Positions 1-13,524 of a stretch of DNA of 64,000 nucleotides are shown piece after piece. Under the pieces are notes generated by a model. The model worked only from the letters and a program-made list of their open reading frames with translations. It was not told where the DNA came from and made no database searches. This stretch comes from Carallia brachiata (lineage: Eukaryota > Streptophyta > Magnoliopsida > Malpighiales > Rhizophoraceae): positions 3,261,651 to 3,325,650 of the forward strand of contig JADCRB010000031.1 in assembly GCA_021464245.1 (NCBI GenBank), given 5' to 3'. A program made the position numbers and the translations under genes. Every line of letters starts with the position of its first letter. Position 1 is the stretch's first letter.

Positions 1-459
1 AACTAATGCTATATTATTGATTGGCGACTGGCAAGGTTACAAACTCCTTGGGTCCTGTTTTAGCTAGCAAACAATTTACGTGCTTTCGATATGTAGCGCC
101 ACATGTAACCTCTTCCACCTTTAGTTCCAACTCTTTCTCAAGAAAAAATTTCCAATTTAATTCATCCAGAACCAACGTTGGGGCTTTTCTTTTCTTTCCT
201 CTGTTTGTTTGTTTTTTTTTTTGGGGTTTTTTTTTTCTTTGAATATTTCGAATTCCCCTTTCCCTTTTTTCCTGCTTGTGATAATTCATGATTATGTACC
301 AAGGATCACCCACATACGTACGTGTATACGTATTGACGTGCTACCCAACCCCACATGCATAAGATCCTTCTCGTCTACTCTTTCTTTGAATCGAGCCTTA
401 TTGAAGTTAATTTAGTGCCCGAAAATGATTAGTGCTCGCTGACTCAATCTCCCTACTTA

Positions 460-752
460 GCGTGTGTTTATTTCTTATAAAATATTTTACAGGAAAAAAT
501 TTTATAAGTTTTTCGGCGTTTGTTTTACGAAAAATATTTTACATAGGTAAAATTTGGGAAAAATTTTCAGATTTTTAGGTAAAATAACTTCTCCTTTTAC
601 AAAGGTAAAATTATTTTAAAAAAAAACACAACATGTATTATAAGTAAATGACAAAGGAAAATTATTATTTTCACTGCAAATATTTTCTCCTACAAATATT
701 TTACAAATTGTAAGTTATTTTACAACAAATAAACAAACAAACAGACCTTTAG
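460..752. mobile_element. MITE-like element with imperfect terminal inverted repeats
   Basis: The left end reads GTGTGTTTATTTCTTATAAA and the right end, reverse-complemented, reads GTTTGTTTATTTGTTGTAAA. Both are followed by related TAAAATATTT-rich sequence. There is no coding capacity. A target duplication is unclear (ACTTAG against CTTTAG), so the boundaries are approximate. Confidence 0.45.
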
Positions 753-990
753 CTCAATTAATCCATCCTCGCAAATTTTGGACGTCCGTATTTTCCTGGT
801 GAGTAAACTGAGCCGTTGAAATAAACACGTCTGTTAAAAATTTTGCTACATAATTTAATTTTAATTAATAATAAAATAATTATACAATTCATCTAAAAAT
901 ATATAATAATTTATTTCTTTTTTCTTTTTTAAAATTTTAAATTTATATTACTTTGTTACTACTTTTTTTCATACCCAACTATTACTACCT

Positions 991-996
<6 letters not shown>

Positions 997-1020
<24 letters not shown>
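997..1020. repeat. (CT)n microsatellite
   Basis: About twelve CT units followed directly by a T run. Confidence 0.95.
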
Positions 1021-1028
<8 letters not shown>

Positions 1029-1557
1029 AAGTCCCAAACTATATTAGATGCTTAGAAGCCATGCTAAATCTTGGAGTACTATCACGTAATGATCGTAGAC
1101 CTGTTTTTTTTTTTTCACCTCCCTGAAGTATTCAAAAATCTTGGCTTGCATTGGAGACTAACATCATTTCTTTTTTTTTTTTCAACTACTAATCATGGAC
1201 GAATATTTACAGACAAATTCGTAGAAGTGAAATTAGCTCTGGAAAACTCCCCAGGACTCAGCCTACTGGCACCCAAATGGTCATTTTTTGTGATGGGACA
1301 AAATTTCCGACATCTAACATTGATTGATAAGTGAGCGAACATTTTCTTTACAAGGCCTAATTTGGCATTCTTCCCTGCACGGATGCGAATGTGAGGGCTG
1401 GAGCTATCAGAGCCTATCAGCCATGATACGAGTGTCCACCACATTGTCAAGAGCTTTTGGATTTCCAAATCGCCGAGTCGAGCTCCTACACGCGAGATTT
1501 CGATGGCTGCTTCTCATGCACAACACTATTGCCTGAACCCTCCCTCCCTCCCTACTC

Positions 1558-4500
1558 CTAACAATAAAACATCACTCTTTTCACGTTCTCTTTCAAGGCT
1601 GGCAATGGGCGCACACCAGATTCTCCTGCTGCTCGAGTTCCCTTTATGCCATTAACTGTGCCGCTGCATGTAGAACCATTTTCCTGCATCTCTGGTTCCA
1701 TGTAAAATCGAGCGCGAAAAGCAGCTAAATGTGCATAATACGCTGGGGGAACTGCCCAGAAACCGAGAGTAAGATATGAGTCACTTGTGAAGCAATAAAA
1801 CATCGACGGGGAAAAGAAAATTCATGGGTCGGATTTTTCAATTCGTTTGTCACATTGGTCATATAACTTCGCTGACAAAAAATTGCCTGCGTTATCAGTC
1901 TAAACTTCAACTAAGACAAATTAACCTAGTTTTAGTGTCTTTATGAACCTGCTGGGAATTTTGTTTTGAGTATAGTTCTAAAGACAGTCGCATTTCATCC
2001 TGTATCATTAGTCTGTAATCGCCTTGTATTTTAAGTTCTTTGGGAATGACGTAGGAGCAAGCTAGCTAGCAAATGCATTGTGATAATAAGCATAACACTT
2101 ACCAACAGAAACAGAACGTGTGCATCTGGCATAAGTGTAGCAGAGATTGTTAGTCAAGGACTGGATTCCATCAGCTGTAAAGTTATTCTCATCCCACAGG
2201 ACATGGTAATGTGCAGGCCTACTGGTCCCCTGGCAAATGAAAAGGGAAAGAATTTCATTTCTTTCATTCAGATGCAGAAAGACTATAAGTCAAATGCATA
2301 TAACAAAGTAGCAACACATATTCGCCTTGCATTCGCAATAATCTCTTTTGCCATATCCAAGTAACCGCAGAAGCATATGCACTGTTAAATGACAAACTGT
2401 AAAAGAAGAATTGCTATGGCCTTGTCAATCCAATCGCCAGGATTTAAATGCCTCTTTATCCCATACGAACGGCATAAGAAAGTACACAGTGTGTCAAATT
2501 TTATGCTTTATACCTGAATACCAGCATGGCTACAGAGATAGAAATCAAATTCTGTTGGATGGCAGATCTTAGAGTCAACCACAGTGCCTGAAAGCAGACA
2601 AGGTCAGATCATCAGAAAAACTGAAATTCGCATTAAAATTTGAAACTAAGAAGGAAACATTATTGCACATCCTAGAGACTTATATGGACAGCGAGAGGAT
2701 ACTCTACCAGGCAATATGTTCCCACTTTTGTCTATGCTACTCCTGTCCCTATGATTGTTAGCAAACAATCTAGTGTGGTGCCGTTTTTGTACGACAATAA
2801 AAGTTACTGTTGGTTGATAATTTGGTTCTAGAGAAGCACAAGCCTGCCGAAAACATCATAACATGTCAGGGACACAAATATCTTGTTCTTCATAGTTCAG
2901 AGGGGACTTTGAGGTTATGATTCTCACCTTCCGTATTGCGTCCAACTCATAAAGAAGAACTTGATAAAATTGCCCTTCGCTAACACCATCCCTGCTCCAA
3001 AAATTTTCCATTACTAGGATTCAATTATAAAAGACTTTGGCATGCGCATTATATCATGGCTCTATCTGTTAAATTTAAGAATCAGACTTGCACAAGGAAG
3101 TGTAAGGATGGATTTGTGTTTGGTAGTAGGCTGGGCGTAAATGCATGCGCATGCACATTTGCGAGCAGCTAAGTAAGATAGATAACAGTAGTTGCTATGG
3201 AACATAATGGCTGAAAAAAGCAGCAGTAAGTTCCTGAGACTGCGAGAGAACTGCTAGCATCTTTGCATCAAGAGCCGCATCAAAATGCACCATGTTACAT
3301 AAGGTCCCCATATTGTCACGATTTTTCCCATGAGAGAAGAAAATCACCTGTAGAAAATAATCCTCAACGGCTTCTGTCCTGTGGCCTTCCTAAAGGAAAT
3401 AAGAAGATCTCTGCATTTGAAGATAGAACAATATTCGTCAAGATTAAAATCCTCTCAGAGAATCCTTCCACATTAAATAAGGATTTTATTAGCAGAACAT
3501 GTTATATACCAATGTGAAAGAAATGCTTTGATAAGAAATTTTTCCACTACTGTAATTTGGTAAGGAAGCCTTTTATCAATCATGAAAAGGGGGACGCCGA
3601 AGAAACAAGAACAAATACAAAGCCAATTGGGAGAAAGAAAAAAGACAAAATCAAGTACTTGGGGACCAAGAGAGCAAGCTGTAAAGCAAATACATCTCTG
3701 CTCTCAGAGATAGTTCGCTCAAGAAGAAAGAAATGAATGGATTGTCATACTATAGATGATAACGAGCTATAAAAAAGGGCATGCTAGTAAATGAGCCGTC
3801 CACAATATGGGATCTGGGGAAAGGTAAAATACATGGAACCTCACCCTTATTTTCCCAAACAGACTTTACGCAAATAAAATATTTGTATAAACAGGAGATT
3901 TATGCGCAAGGGCAGTAACTTTAATTTCCCAGCCATTGGAGATACCAGCTCCAGAAGACTAAATGTTAAAAAGACAAGCATGAGGGTTGGTGAAGATTAT
4001 GCCTGAAGTGGAACATCCTTACCTTATCATACCACCACTAACAGTACCACGAACAGGATCCTGCCATGTTTTGTAAAGGTCTTGTATGAGTTCCTGTCTA
4101 TGAGCTTGAGCACAAACTAATCCAGCATATTTTGTCACTTCAGGCCAGTCCTGAGAAGCTACTACCTACAGTTTGACCAGTTTCTATCAGCAACCAGATT
4201 TCTAGAGTTGCAGGGGAAAAAAGTTTAATGAAAATATGATCCTAGTGAGAGACTGTACAGCAGCAATTGAAGGGCTCGATTCCTCTCCATTCTCTGGGTG
4301 AGTCACATCTGCTCCAAATATTATGGTAGGTATGTCACTAACTAAAGGTATTCTGCAGCTGATAGCATCTAAAAGGACCGTGTTTCTGCCACCCATCTGC
4401 ACCAAAGATCCAAGAAAATTGAACATATTATTTTCTTTGGCCTCATACAATCAGTAATTGACCAATTTTTGGAATTATGCAGATGCATGCGGCAGCAATT

Positions 4501-7500
4501 ATAGTAGTGTTATCAAGAACTTTTGGGCAGAAAATCATGCTTATTATAGATACTTTATAAAAGAATCTAACCTTAACATTGATTTTAAGGGATACATTAG
4601 CCAGGTAATGCTTGCTGATCTTAAATACATGTTTCGTGAGACAGCATTGTGATATTAAACCTAGTTCAGTCTCGCATATTCTCTTGAGATCACCTGAAAG
4701 AGGGAAAATTATAAATAACTAGAATTAGAATGATCTCAGGCTATTTTATCTTGTCGAATCAAGTAAATTAAGCTTCCATTAAAGTGTACAAGAAACATGA
4801 ATACACAAATAGTGACAACATGGACAATGGCCACCAATTCTAACCAAATGAACCATACCATATAGGGATCCATTATTATCAGGTAGAATAGCCAATAGAA
4901 GGTCTAGTTCCTTTCCTTTGGTCTTGTTCATGGATGCATGATAAACGTGCTTCAAAGCTTTCTCTACTTGCTCAGGCCTAGCATTATACATTGGAAGCAC
5001 AGGCTCTGGATTGAATTCCTATAAAATGGCAACCAATAAGTGAGAGATTGTGGGTTTTAAATAGCAGTTGGGTATAAAAAGAAGCAGAAGAAAAGCTGAT
5101 CGAAAATACCATGCCAGATACTTGGCACATTTGAGCAAGCTCATTGCAGAACCCACGAGCAACACTATCTTGCACGCTTCTGGAGAAGTTAATACAGGCC
5201 CATCGGCTTACAGTCATTCCATTGATCATTTTCTGCACATTTAAGAAGTGGGGGAATGAGAGATTGGTATTACAAGCCAGATGAAGATTAATAATACAAC
5301 ATGAAAGATCAATAAGATGGATATTTCATCAGCAGCATTAATGTTGTAACTTGAGAAGGCCAGAATCCAGAATGGAGAGTAGAACTTCACAGAGAATGCT
5401 TGAGAACATGCAGCTAAAATAGAGAGATATCTACAATTTCATAACCAAAATAATGAAATAAAATGCAAAACCAAAAGATACCTTGTTCATCATGTTCCAT
5501 TGACCAACTTGAGGTAGACAATCCTTTTCTTTTCCAGTTTCATGATATTTTAGCTGTATAAATATTTATGATAATGATAAATAGCATTTCTATGAAACAA
5601 CATGGAAACTGGAAACTGTAGTCACACTACATTACCCAAGGAGCAGGGAGAATTCGAGCCTCAACAGAAGCTAGCTTTTCACTGATTTTGATGCCAAACT
5701 CCTTTGCATAAGGATCTTGATCATACGCATTATGTTGAACTGTCTGTTTGAAGGCACAGAGAATTGTGTCACATACAATCAAGGAAGTTTCAAAGTTCTA
5801 ACGTTTCCATCTTAAAAAGGAAAGTACTGCAAGTTTTGATTGCAAGTATATCAGCAAGTTTCAGAACGTGTTCTCAAGACCCCATTCCTGTTGGTAAACG
5901 TTTCAGGGAATTGAAGCCCAACAGATTACTGATTTTTTTGTGTTTCTCCCACCATTAAGTAAACCAGGCAAAATTTGAAGTGCCCCAATGCATATTATAC
6001 CAAGTTCACAGATCTTGAATTGTAAACAATGTACAAACAATATCAACTGGTTTTTGGGAAAAGATCATAGCATTACAGATACCTGCAAAATATCATTCTC
6101 CCGATCTCTAGGTCTTTGGCAAGTAACTTTTAAGAGGGCAGTAATTTGCTTCTCATTCAATCTTTTTGTATATCGTTGCCCCTCTACAATTTTACAAGCC
6201 TAGCAAACAAAAGCAGATAGAGTTACACAAACTGTAAAGGACACTATCACTACTAGTACGCAAAACAAATAGTCAATCACATAAGCTGACCTCCATAGGA
6301 AGATAGTTTGCCTTCTTCTGGTTCCCCACTTGTAGGCAAGGTAGATGCGTATGCTGAATGGTGAAACCGTACATCTCTTGGAAGTATTCCACCACTGACT
6401 TCATTGTTGAATTGTCATCCACGGGGAAACTAGACAAGAAGATTCACAATAATTGGAGCAGCCATACAGGATTAATGGTAATTAAGAATCTTGTGAGAAG
6501 AGAGACGGCTTTAGAACTTTTCTTTTAGGATGACGGACTAGGTACCTAGTAATCTCAAATTATTAATCTCCGTTGTGTTCCATTAAAAAAGAAAATTATT
6601 AATCTACCTTGTGAATAATAAAGTTTTTATGTGCCCGGAAAAAGACATACAAGAAAGAGAACTTACACAAGTTCTCTGGTGGGCTGAGACGTCAATCCTG
6701 AAACACGGTACTTTCTTCGTACATTCCCTCTGTGAGTTACTTCAACTTTTACACCTCTGAGAGCCTTTTTAATCTGATGGTGTTTTTAACAAATTAAGTT
6801 AAACCTGAATGTCAAGGAAATGGAAATAATTAACCTCTAAAAAAAAATGAAAGCAAGAATACCTTCACACGATCAGAATCAGATAGAGGCCTAGATAGTA
6901 CATCTTTCCCAAGAAGCTGGGCAACAAACTCTATTACTGGGAGAGGTTCAATGAACGCGGCTGAAGCCATATCTACAATACAACAGAAAAACGAAGACAG
7001 AAAACAAAAGGGAAAATTAGTAAATTGTGAGGGATCATCTCGAAAGCTTCCAAGAAATTCCATTAACTTGTATAAGTTCTTCTGCTTCATTTACCAATGT
7101 TCAAAGACAGGCCCATCTGGGTAGGCCTTATACTCTGGTAGAAGCCGCACCAAGACTCCAAGCCGTCACCAAGTCTCTGTGGTGCTCTTACATCAGGTGA
7201 AAAGAAGGATCTTCCAATGGGGCAGTACCTTCACAAAATTTGGAGATATTGCAAAATATACAAATTTCTAGTTTTAGGCATTGAGAATTGACAGCAAATA
7301 AGTTGACAGGACGAAGAATCTGTCAGATAACTAACCTCTTAGTTGAGAGCTCTCTCAATACAATGTCAAGAATTTGTAGAGCTTCCTGTGGCGCATCAGC
7401 ACGTTTACCAGCCAAAAACTGACCCAAATGATGCATGTTTGCCCTTGCAACGAACCTGATCACTACTTTGTATTGCCTCTCTCTCCTAAAAACATCATAA

Positions 7501-8890
7501 AATAGGTCAATAAATTCCTACACTACGTAGAGATTATGAGACCAAGGCAAGAGGCAACAGGGACTGAAAAAATTTGCAACAAAGAGGGATCTTTTTTAAA
7601 AAAAAAAAAATGAATTCCTGATTCTTTTGAAATCTCAATAATAAGAATCTTCAACAAAGTTGGTGACATGAAGCAAAACCCAGTCAAAAAAGGGGGAAAA
7701 GAAATTAACTTTTGAATGAAAGGGGACAAAGCAAGAGACAATAAATACTCACTTGGGACCATTGACACCATCCTCTTCATCAATAAGCCTAACAGTAAAC
7801 TCCTTCCAGGCAAAGGGAAGTTCACCAGCTGTGTAAAGACTTTTTCTGCCATCATAAGCAGGCAGTCTCATTCCTAAGTCAGATTCTCTGTAAAGCCTCA
7901 CAAGCTCTGCCATAATAGCTCTGTTCATTGTTCTTGATGCCACTTCAGGAGTTATGGTAACCTGCAAGGATCAGGACAGATGGTGAAAAAGGGAAGCAAA
8001 CAATAAGAACATATAGGTGACAGGCCAGATTTAACAGCGTCATAAATGCCATTAGAAAGGGAAGATACAGCAGTGAAAACAGAAACACATTCAATCTTAT
8101 CTGCAATGCAGTAGCAAAAGATGAGTAGAAACAAAAGCATATACATGTTCACTGTCATAAATTTTATTCAACCAGAAAGAAAAATACAGTAACAAAGACA
8201 GAGAGAGAAAATGATAAAGATGAAAAAAAAAAAAAGCTTATACATCTTGAATGTCAGATTAAGGGCCCCCATTGGTATACCAAAATCCAAAAAAAAGAAC
8301 TTTTCTTTTTCCCTTCAGTGCATTATCAAGATTTTTATGTAAAAATCCAAACCACCCCAGCCTCCCTTTGGCAAGCAAGTGGAAGAGCTTACATCATAGT
8401 GGTTCAAGTCCTTGTCTGGTAACTCTGCAAAGAAGTGGTTGGCCTTGACAATGCATTTTGTCCCAATTTGACCATAACCAGGCCTAGAAGCAAAACTCAT
8501 AGACTTGCTGGAGGTAGGGAAGCCCACACCCGTCTCCATATCACAAAAATTTCCTCCATTTTCTATATACCCATTTGCAGAACTAGCCAAGCGATCGGCA
8601 GCTGGATTCACAGGCTTATCTGCCACAGTACAGGGCCTTGAACTGGGTCTCATATAGGCATCTCCTTGATCAGACTTTCTACCACCTCTGCCTCTTCTTC
8701 TTCCTCTATTTTTTGTTGGTGGAGAAGTCTGATTCTGGAGCTTGTTGCTGTTGTGGGTTTCCTGAGATGGTGGCCCTTTGCCATTTTGGGCAGTTTTGTG
8801 GTTCTTTTGAGGCTGGTTCATAGTATTTTGCAAGTGGGTTTTTATCACTAGATGCTGCTGGGAGCCCTCTTTCATCTGCCTCACAGGCAT
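1558..8890 (-). CDS. AGO10: ARGONAUTE10 (PINHEAD/ZWILLE)-type protein, 21 coding exons, 995 aa
   Basis: Coding exons in transcript order: 8890-8393, 7961-7753, 7485-7336, 7228-7095, 6972-6863, 6773-6667, 6429-6291, 6199-6083, 5743-5636, 5553-5482, 5232-5110, 5018-4859, 4693-4572, 4396-4259, 4165-4023, 3410-3348, 2991-2928, 2843-2708, 2587-2514, 2229-2103, 1751-1558. All junctions are GT/AG and in phase, summing to 2,988 nt. The start reads MPVRQMK and the end VKRVMFYC, both AGO10 hallmarks. A basic [10 protein letters not shown] stretch lies near residue 65; the PAZ domain is about 370-490 and MID/PIWI about 560-960. The catalytic residues read D713 (GADVTHP), E754 (HRQEL), D799 (RDGVSEGQ) and H939 (YYAHLAAF), so slicing should be possible. 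In known plants AGO10 sequesters miR165/166 to maintain the shoot meristem. The weakest junction is the exon ending at 4259, where the donor reads GTACAG. Paralogue AGO1 is less likely because the long Gln-rich N-terminus is absent. Confidence 0.97.
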
Positions 8891-9794
8891 TGCTAGTAAA
8901 TTTTCTCCCTTTACACTTCTTCACTGAAAATTACATGCAGAGCACCAAAAAAAAACACTCTTGATTGTAAACCAGACCAGTTACACCAAATGGCACCGAT
9001 ATACTTCTATCTCTTCTTGTCTCTGAACATTTGCCTCGCAAATTTGGGACTCAGGACCATTTCTCTGGTATTAAAAAAAAAAAAAAAACGACCGAAAACA
9101 GACAAGGTAGAGATGAATGTGAGCGAGAATTGCAGGCTGAAGAAAATAGCAATATTGATGATGATGATGATTGACGTTGAACAAAGTTGTATACGCAAAG
9201 TGAAAGGGTAAAAAAAAGCCCAGGTCTTTTGTTGCGCATTGCAAGCGTTACTATTCCTTTGCAAAATTCGATTTTACCTCTGATTCAGTAGACCAACCCC
9301 CGCCCCCCCCCCCCCCAAAAAAAAGATAAATACATATTCACAATTTTAAAAGCAACAAAAATCCAATACACAAGAACCAATAGTTACAGTTTCTATCTGA
9401 CTGTTGATATTGCAGAGCTGTTGAATGTTGAGAGGAAAACGTAAGTACACGAGACAGAAATAAGGATTAAATACATGTCATATTGTATGTATTACTTTGT
9501 GGAAACTCTAAAATGTTTACAGAGAACTTCTTATCACACTGACTGTGCTCGAAATCTCAAGGAGCAAGCAAAGAAGAAAAATGAAGAACACGCACGAAAC
9601 CCCAAACAAACAAGACCGAGGAGCACAAAATCAGGTGGATACACATTAATTAACAAATGTAAAGACAAAAATTGAGCACCAAGACCCAGGAACCAAAATC
9701 TTCTATGGATGGTTCTATTAGCAAACCACTTATTGAGCCATGGATCATAAAGACAAGAACAAAGAAACAAAGTGGGAAATGATGAATAATTAAA

Positions 9795-9818
9795 AGAGAG
9801 AGAGAGAGAGAGAGAGAG
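9795..9818. repeat. (GA)n microsatellite in the AGO10 leader region
   Basis: About twelve GA units. On the AGO10 strand it is (TC)n and lies in the presumed leader intron. Confidence 0.9.
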
Positions 9819-10443
9819 GCGAGTAGAAACCCACGAAGCATAAATACCCAGGAGACAAAACAATATTCTTAAGCTTGTCCCTTGCCAAAAAACTGAAAAT
9901 TTGTGAGTAAAGAAAAGAAATATCAGATATGGAAGTTGAATAAACACAAGCAGATAAAAACACTGCAAGAGCAAAGCAGAAGAGCAGAATGAAGAAGCTA
10001 TTTTTTTTATAGAAGGAGAAAGATTGATTAGAAGCACAAGACTACAGATAGAAGAAAACAAAAGAACAAGGAGGGTATATCCAAAGAGAAGGAATAAACT
10101 TTGAAAAGGGCAAGTAAAATCACCATCTGAAGGATACCCACCAGAAGGAAAAATAAATAAAAATTATTGCTTGGGAAGCAATGACACACAACCAACAATA
10201 AGTACTACCAAAGTCCAGACAATTAAACACACTCACCAAACAACTAGGCTAGCTAGGCTAGAAGCTCACACATATCACTTATCATCACCCAAAGAGCTCT
10301 GCAAGACGTTTTTAGAAGATAATGGGTGTTAAAGGAAAAGCGTGAAGGGATTTTAAAAAGGGTAGCGAAAGTGGAAGAAACAAGCTAATAAAAGATGGGA
10401 TTTTTTCGTGAAGGATTCAAAGTTTGCTCACGTTAAGCCCCCA

Positions 10444-10468
10444 GAGAGAGAGAGAGAGAGAGAGAGAG
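10444..10468. repeat. (GA)n microsatellite near the presumed AGO10 5' end
   Basis: About twelve GA units, with further GAGA runs to about 10,520. Pyrimidine-rich on the AGO10 strand. Confidence 0.9.
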
Positions 10469-11879
10469 TTATAGAGAGAGATAGAGCGAGAATGTGTGTG
10501 TTTTAGAGAGAGAGAGAGAAAGGGATATGATGATGGTGATGAATCTTTATGCACGCATGCAAGTGTGCTTTTGGTTTTGGTTCTTTATCAATATCACGTG
10601 TAAAAGGCTTGCGAAGCCCCCACAGCCCTCCCTTTTGCTTTTGAGTTCTCTCTCTCTTTGGACTGGCCGCGCAGCCTCGAGGAAGTACAATGAGTATAAT
10701 TATTACAATTGTTTATATTATCATTATTATTATAAATATCCTATCCCTGTCAAAGAAAATGCTTTGCGGGACATATACGTTAAAACAACAGTGAATACAT
10801 AATAATATAAATTTTTAAATTATAAAAAATATATATTAAATTTTAAAAAATAAAATAATTAAATATTATTAAATAAATTATCTATCTTTTTATATATTTT
10901 AATAAATATATCTTTATAATTAAACTCCAGACATAGAAAACTGTAAAAGCAAAATGTATAGAGAGTTAGAGGAGTGTATCTGCGCCTGGAGATGCAGAAC
11001 AAAGCAGGTAAAAGAAAAGGTGGTGGTGCGGCTGGTTTGTATAATTATTGAAGGGATTTCGTGCTCATATTTCTACATGGAGATGTGTGCATTAGCCGTT
11101 AGATTAAATCATCACATACTTCAGTCATGTGATCGGAGGGTACATGCACATAAGAGCAAAATCCATATGTGTATATCATTATTATATATATAGTCCAAAA
11201 GAACTACTGTCAAATTTTAAAAGCAAATTATCCATACATAAAAGAATAATTTGAACTTGCAGTGCAGTCCTCTCCTCTTCTTTCTCGCTATTTCTTTGTT
11301 TTCTCTCTGCGCTCTGCGGTCTCTCTGCAAAATTGACTTCTAAAATATTGTTGTGATAAAAAAGAAGTGGACTAATTACATCTCATCTAATTTCAACAAT
11401 AAATGAAATTATATGTATTAATATTACTATCTCACTATTTTTTTTAGAGTTGATAGTTAAGTAATTTAAGAGATTAGAAGGGTGAGAAAAGAATTAAAAT
11501 TTGAGCCATAAAATTTTCAATCAAATGTTATTATGTTTAACTATTTTAATTATTATTAAATTTTATCTCTTATTATTTTTTATGTATTATTACATGTTAA
11601 TGCTCAGCCGTTTTTCTTTACTCAACACCTTATATCACACATATTGTTACGGGACTAATTTTCTTACTTAAAATTTTAACTTATGATGGTATTAAGTCAC
11701 ACTTAATTTCAACCAACCACACACACAAGAATTGCATAATAAAATGTTTGTAAGTAGGCACACAACTCACACATTCAAAAGATGCAACAAAGTATATACA
11801 AGAACATTTCCAATCTTTTATTACTTAACTCAAAGTAATACAAATGAATAGTTATTGAACTCTCAACAGTTTTTCACTC

Positions 11880-12130
11880 TTTCTTTCTGAGTGATTCTTT
11901 CCTCACTGAGTACAAATATCAAACTCATAGGATTTATCTATAGTTGGCAACTCCAACTATCTAGAGTTTTGAGATAAATATTATCTTTCCACGATCTCTA
12001 TCGTGACTGATAACTCTCATCTTCTCACGATTTGATCTTGATAAGTTTTATCTCCTACGATCATCTATCACTTGATCTCAATAAACATTATCTTCTCACG
12101 ATCTTTAGTCATGCACGATCTGAGAAGTAT
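11880..12130. repeat. Degenerate repeats around CTCACGATC / CACGATCT
   Basis: Variants of the words TCTCACGAT, CACGATCT and TTGATCT..ATAA recur every 30-60 bases (for example near 11,990, 12,035, 12,055 and 12,097). The surrounding block, about 11,640-12,480, has no coding potential and could be part of an old non-autonomous transposon or LTR. No paired ends were found. Confidence 0.35.
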
Positions 12131-13467
12131 TATTCCGATACTCGGCCAACCCAATAAAGCCACACCCGCACGTTTCCATGTTTCACACTTCGTAGAAGAC
12201 TTGGTGTCACGTAATGTTATGCAGACTTAATAAAGACTCAGTCTCATATTTTGAACCTCTTGGCCCCAAGTTCATGATTCATCTGATGGAATCTACAAAC
12301 ATATAGCAGAATATCTTTTATCTAACTCAAATTTTAGTCCATACTAAAACCTACATATAGACTCATATTTACGCTAATCCTTTCAATTTTCACATTATCT
12401 TAAAAAGTGTCCGACTACTCTCAAATTTTATACTAAAAATTAGTATAAAGTGTTACTCTTACATAATAAATATTAAGGGACTAACACATATCCATACGCC
12501 ATGTCTACCACCTTCGGGAAATGCCTTAACGGTCGATTTAATGGGCCTTCTTAGAACTCAAGGGTCCCACTTTTACCCCTGGTTGGCCCCCACTTGGCTT
12601 TTTGCATTAATGCTCTGCGATGATCTAGTGGCGTCATGGTCTACCATGTTATGTTGTTTCCTCCATGGCCCACTTCAATTTAGGGGGTTTTTAATGATTT
12701 GAGCAGGAAACAAGAAAACAAAAGTCATTTGGGTCGCTTTTAGGATCATTGGTGGCGGATATGCTCATATTCATAGGATAGTTAATGGGCAATTAAGTAC
12801 TTGACTTTAGCCTTTAGATTTTGGGTTCCATGGGATAGCAGGTGGAGAGGGACAAAAAAAGAGCACTTGAGTGGAGTGGGGAGTTGGGATAGCGAGGGAT
12901 TGTGTATAATTAGGTTTTGGACTTGGGAAGGGGAAATTGGGTCCTACTTTGGGGGCATCAAGTGGCTGGTGGGGAAAACAAAACAAGCTTTGATCAAATC
13001 CGCACTCATTATATTTTTGGACGGTTCTGATTGGTGCTCCGGAATGGGATCATTGCTTGGTTGACCAAGTTTGAAGGTAGTCTGCCAATTTGTAACGCTT
13101 TGTCTACTTTTCCATCATTTATATGCCTAAAATCGATGTTCTTCCTTTGTCACCGAAAAAGATGTTCTCTTCCTATTACATTTTTCTCTTTCTTTTTACA
13201 TAAAGTTAAAACACCACACAAAAAATTGTTTATGTAATATTTATATTATAATAATTAATATATTTATATAATTATAATTAAAAAATATAAATTAAAAAAT
13301 GATATATTTTTTTATTTTATTATTATTGTTATATAATATTATTATAATTATTATAATATGAACACTGTGTATAAGCTTTTTTATATACTTATAAACATTT
13401 ACAACATGTACATTGCGGGATATATGGAGCTCATAAGTACATAGTACTTATTTTTTTTAATAAGTTC

Positions 13468-13524
13468 TAAGTGTCTAACACATAGTACTTATTAAAAAAA
13501 TAAGTACTATGTGTTAGACACTTA
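13468..13524. repeat. Perfect inverted repeat, 26-bp arms, 5-nt loop
   Basis: The left arm 13,468-13,493 begins TAAGTGTCTAACACATAG. The right arm 13,499-13,524 is its exact reverse complement, separated by five A residues. A third partial copy of the same words (AGTACATAGTACTTATT) lies just upstream near 13,436-13,452. The transcript would form an uninterrupted stem. Confidence 0.95.

Larger units (their letters stand above)
1..1557. other. 3' flank of AGO10, no gene
   Basis: The part nearest 1,557 is expected to be the AGO10 3' UTR. Short open frames on both strands have no recognisable motifs. The stretch holds a MITE-like element near 460-752 and a CT microsatellite at 997-1,020. Confidence 0.6.
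8891..10500 (-). promoter_or_regulatory. Probable AGO10 5' leader with leader intron
   Basis: Read on the minus strand, a clean acceptor (TTTTCAG) ends at 8924, so the untranslated part of the first coding exon is 8923-8891. This implies at least one upstream noncoding exon and an intron of about 1 kb or more. A candidate donor (GATG then GTGATT) lies near 10,130. Two CT-rich microsatellites (9,795-9,818 and 10,444-10,468, CT on the transcript strand) resemble the pyrimidine runs common in plant leaders. The exact exon and transcription start are inference. A homopolymer C run sits at 9,303-9,316. Confidence 0.5.

Noticed and set aside
9534..10061. 175-codon minus-strand open frame
   Set aside because: Lies in the presumed AGO10 leader region. 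The product is Leu/Phe/Ser-rich with microsatellite-derived runs and no motif.
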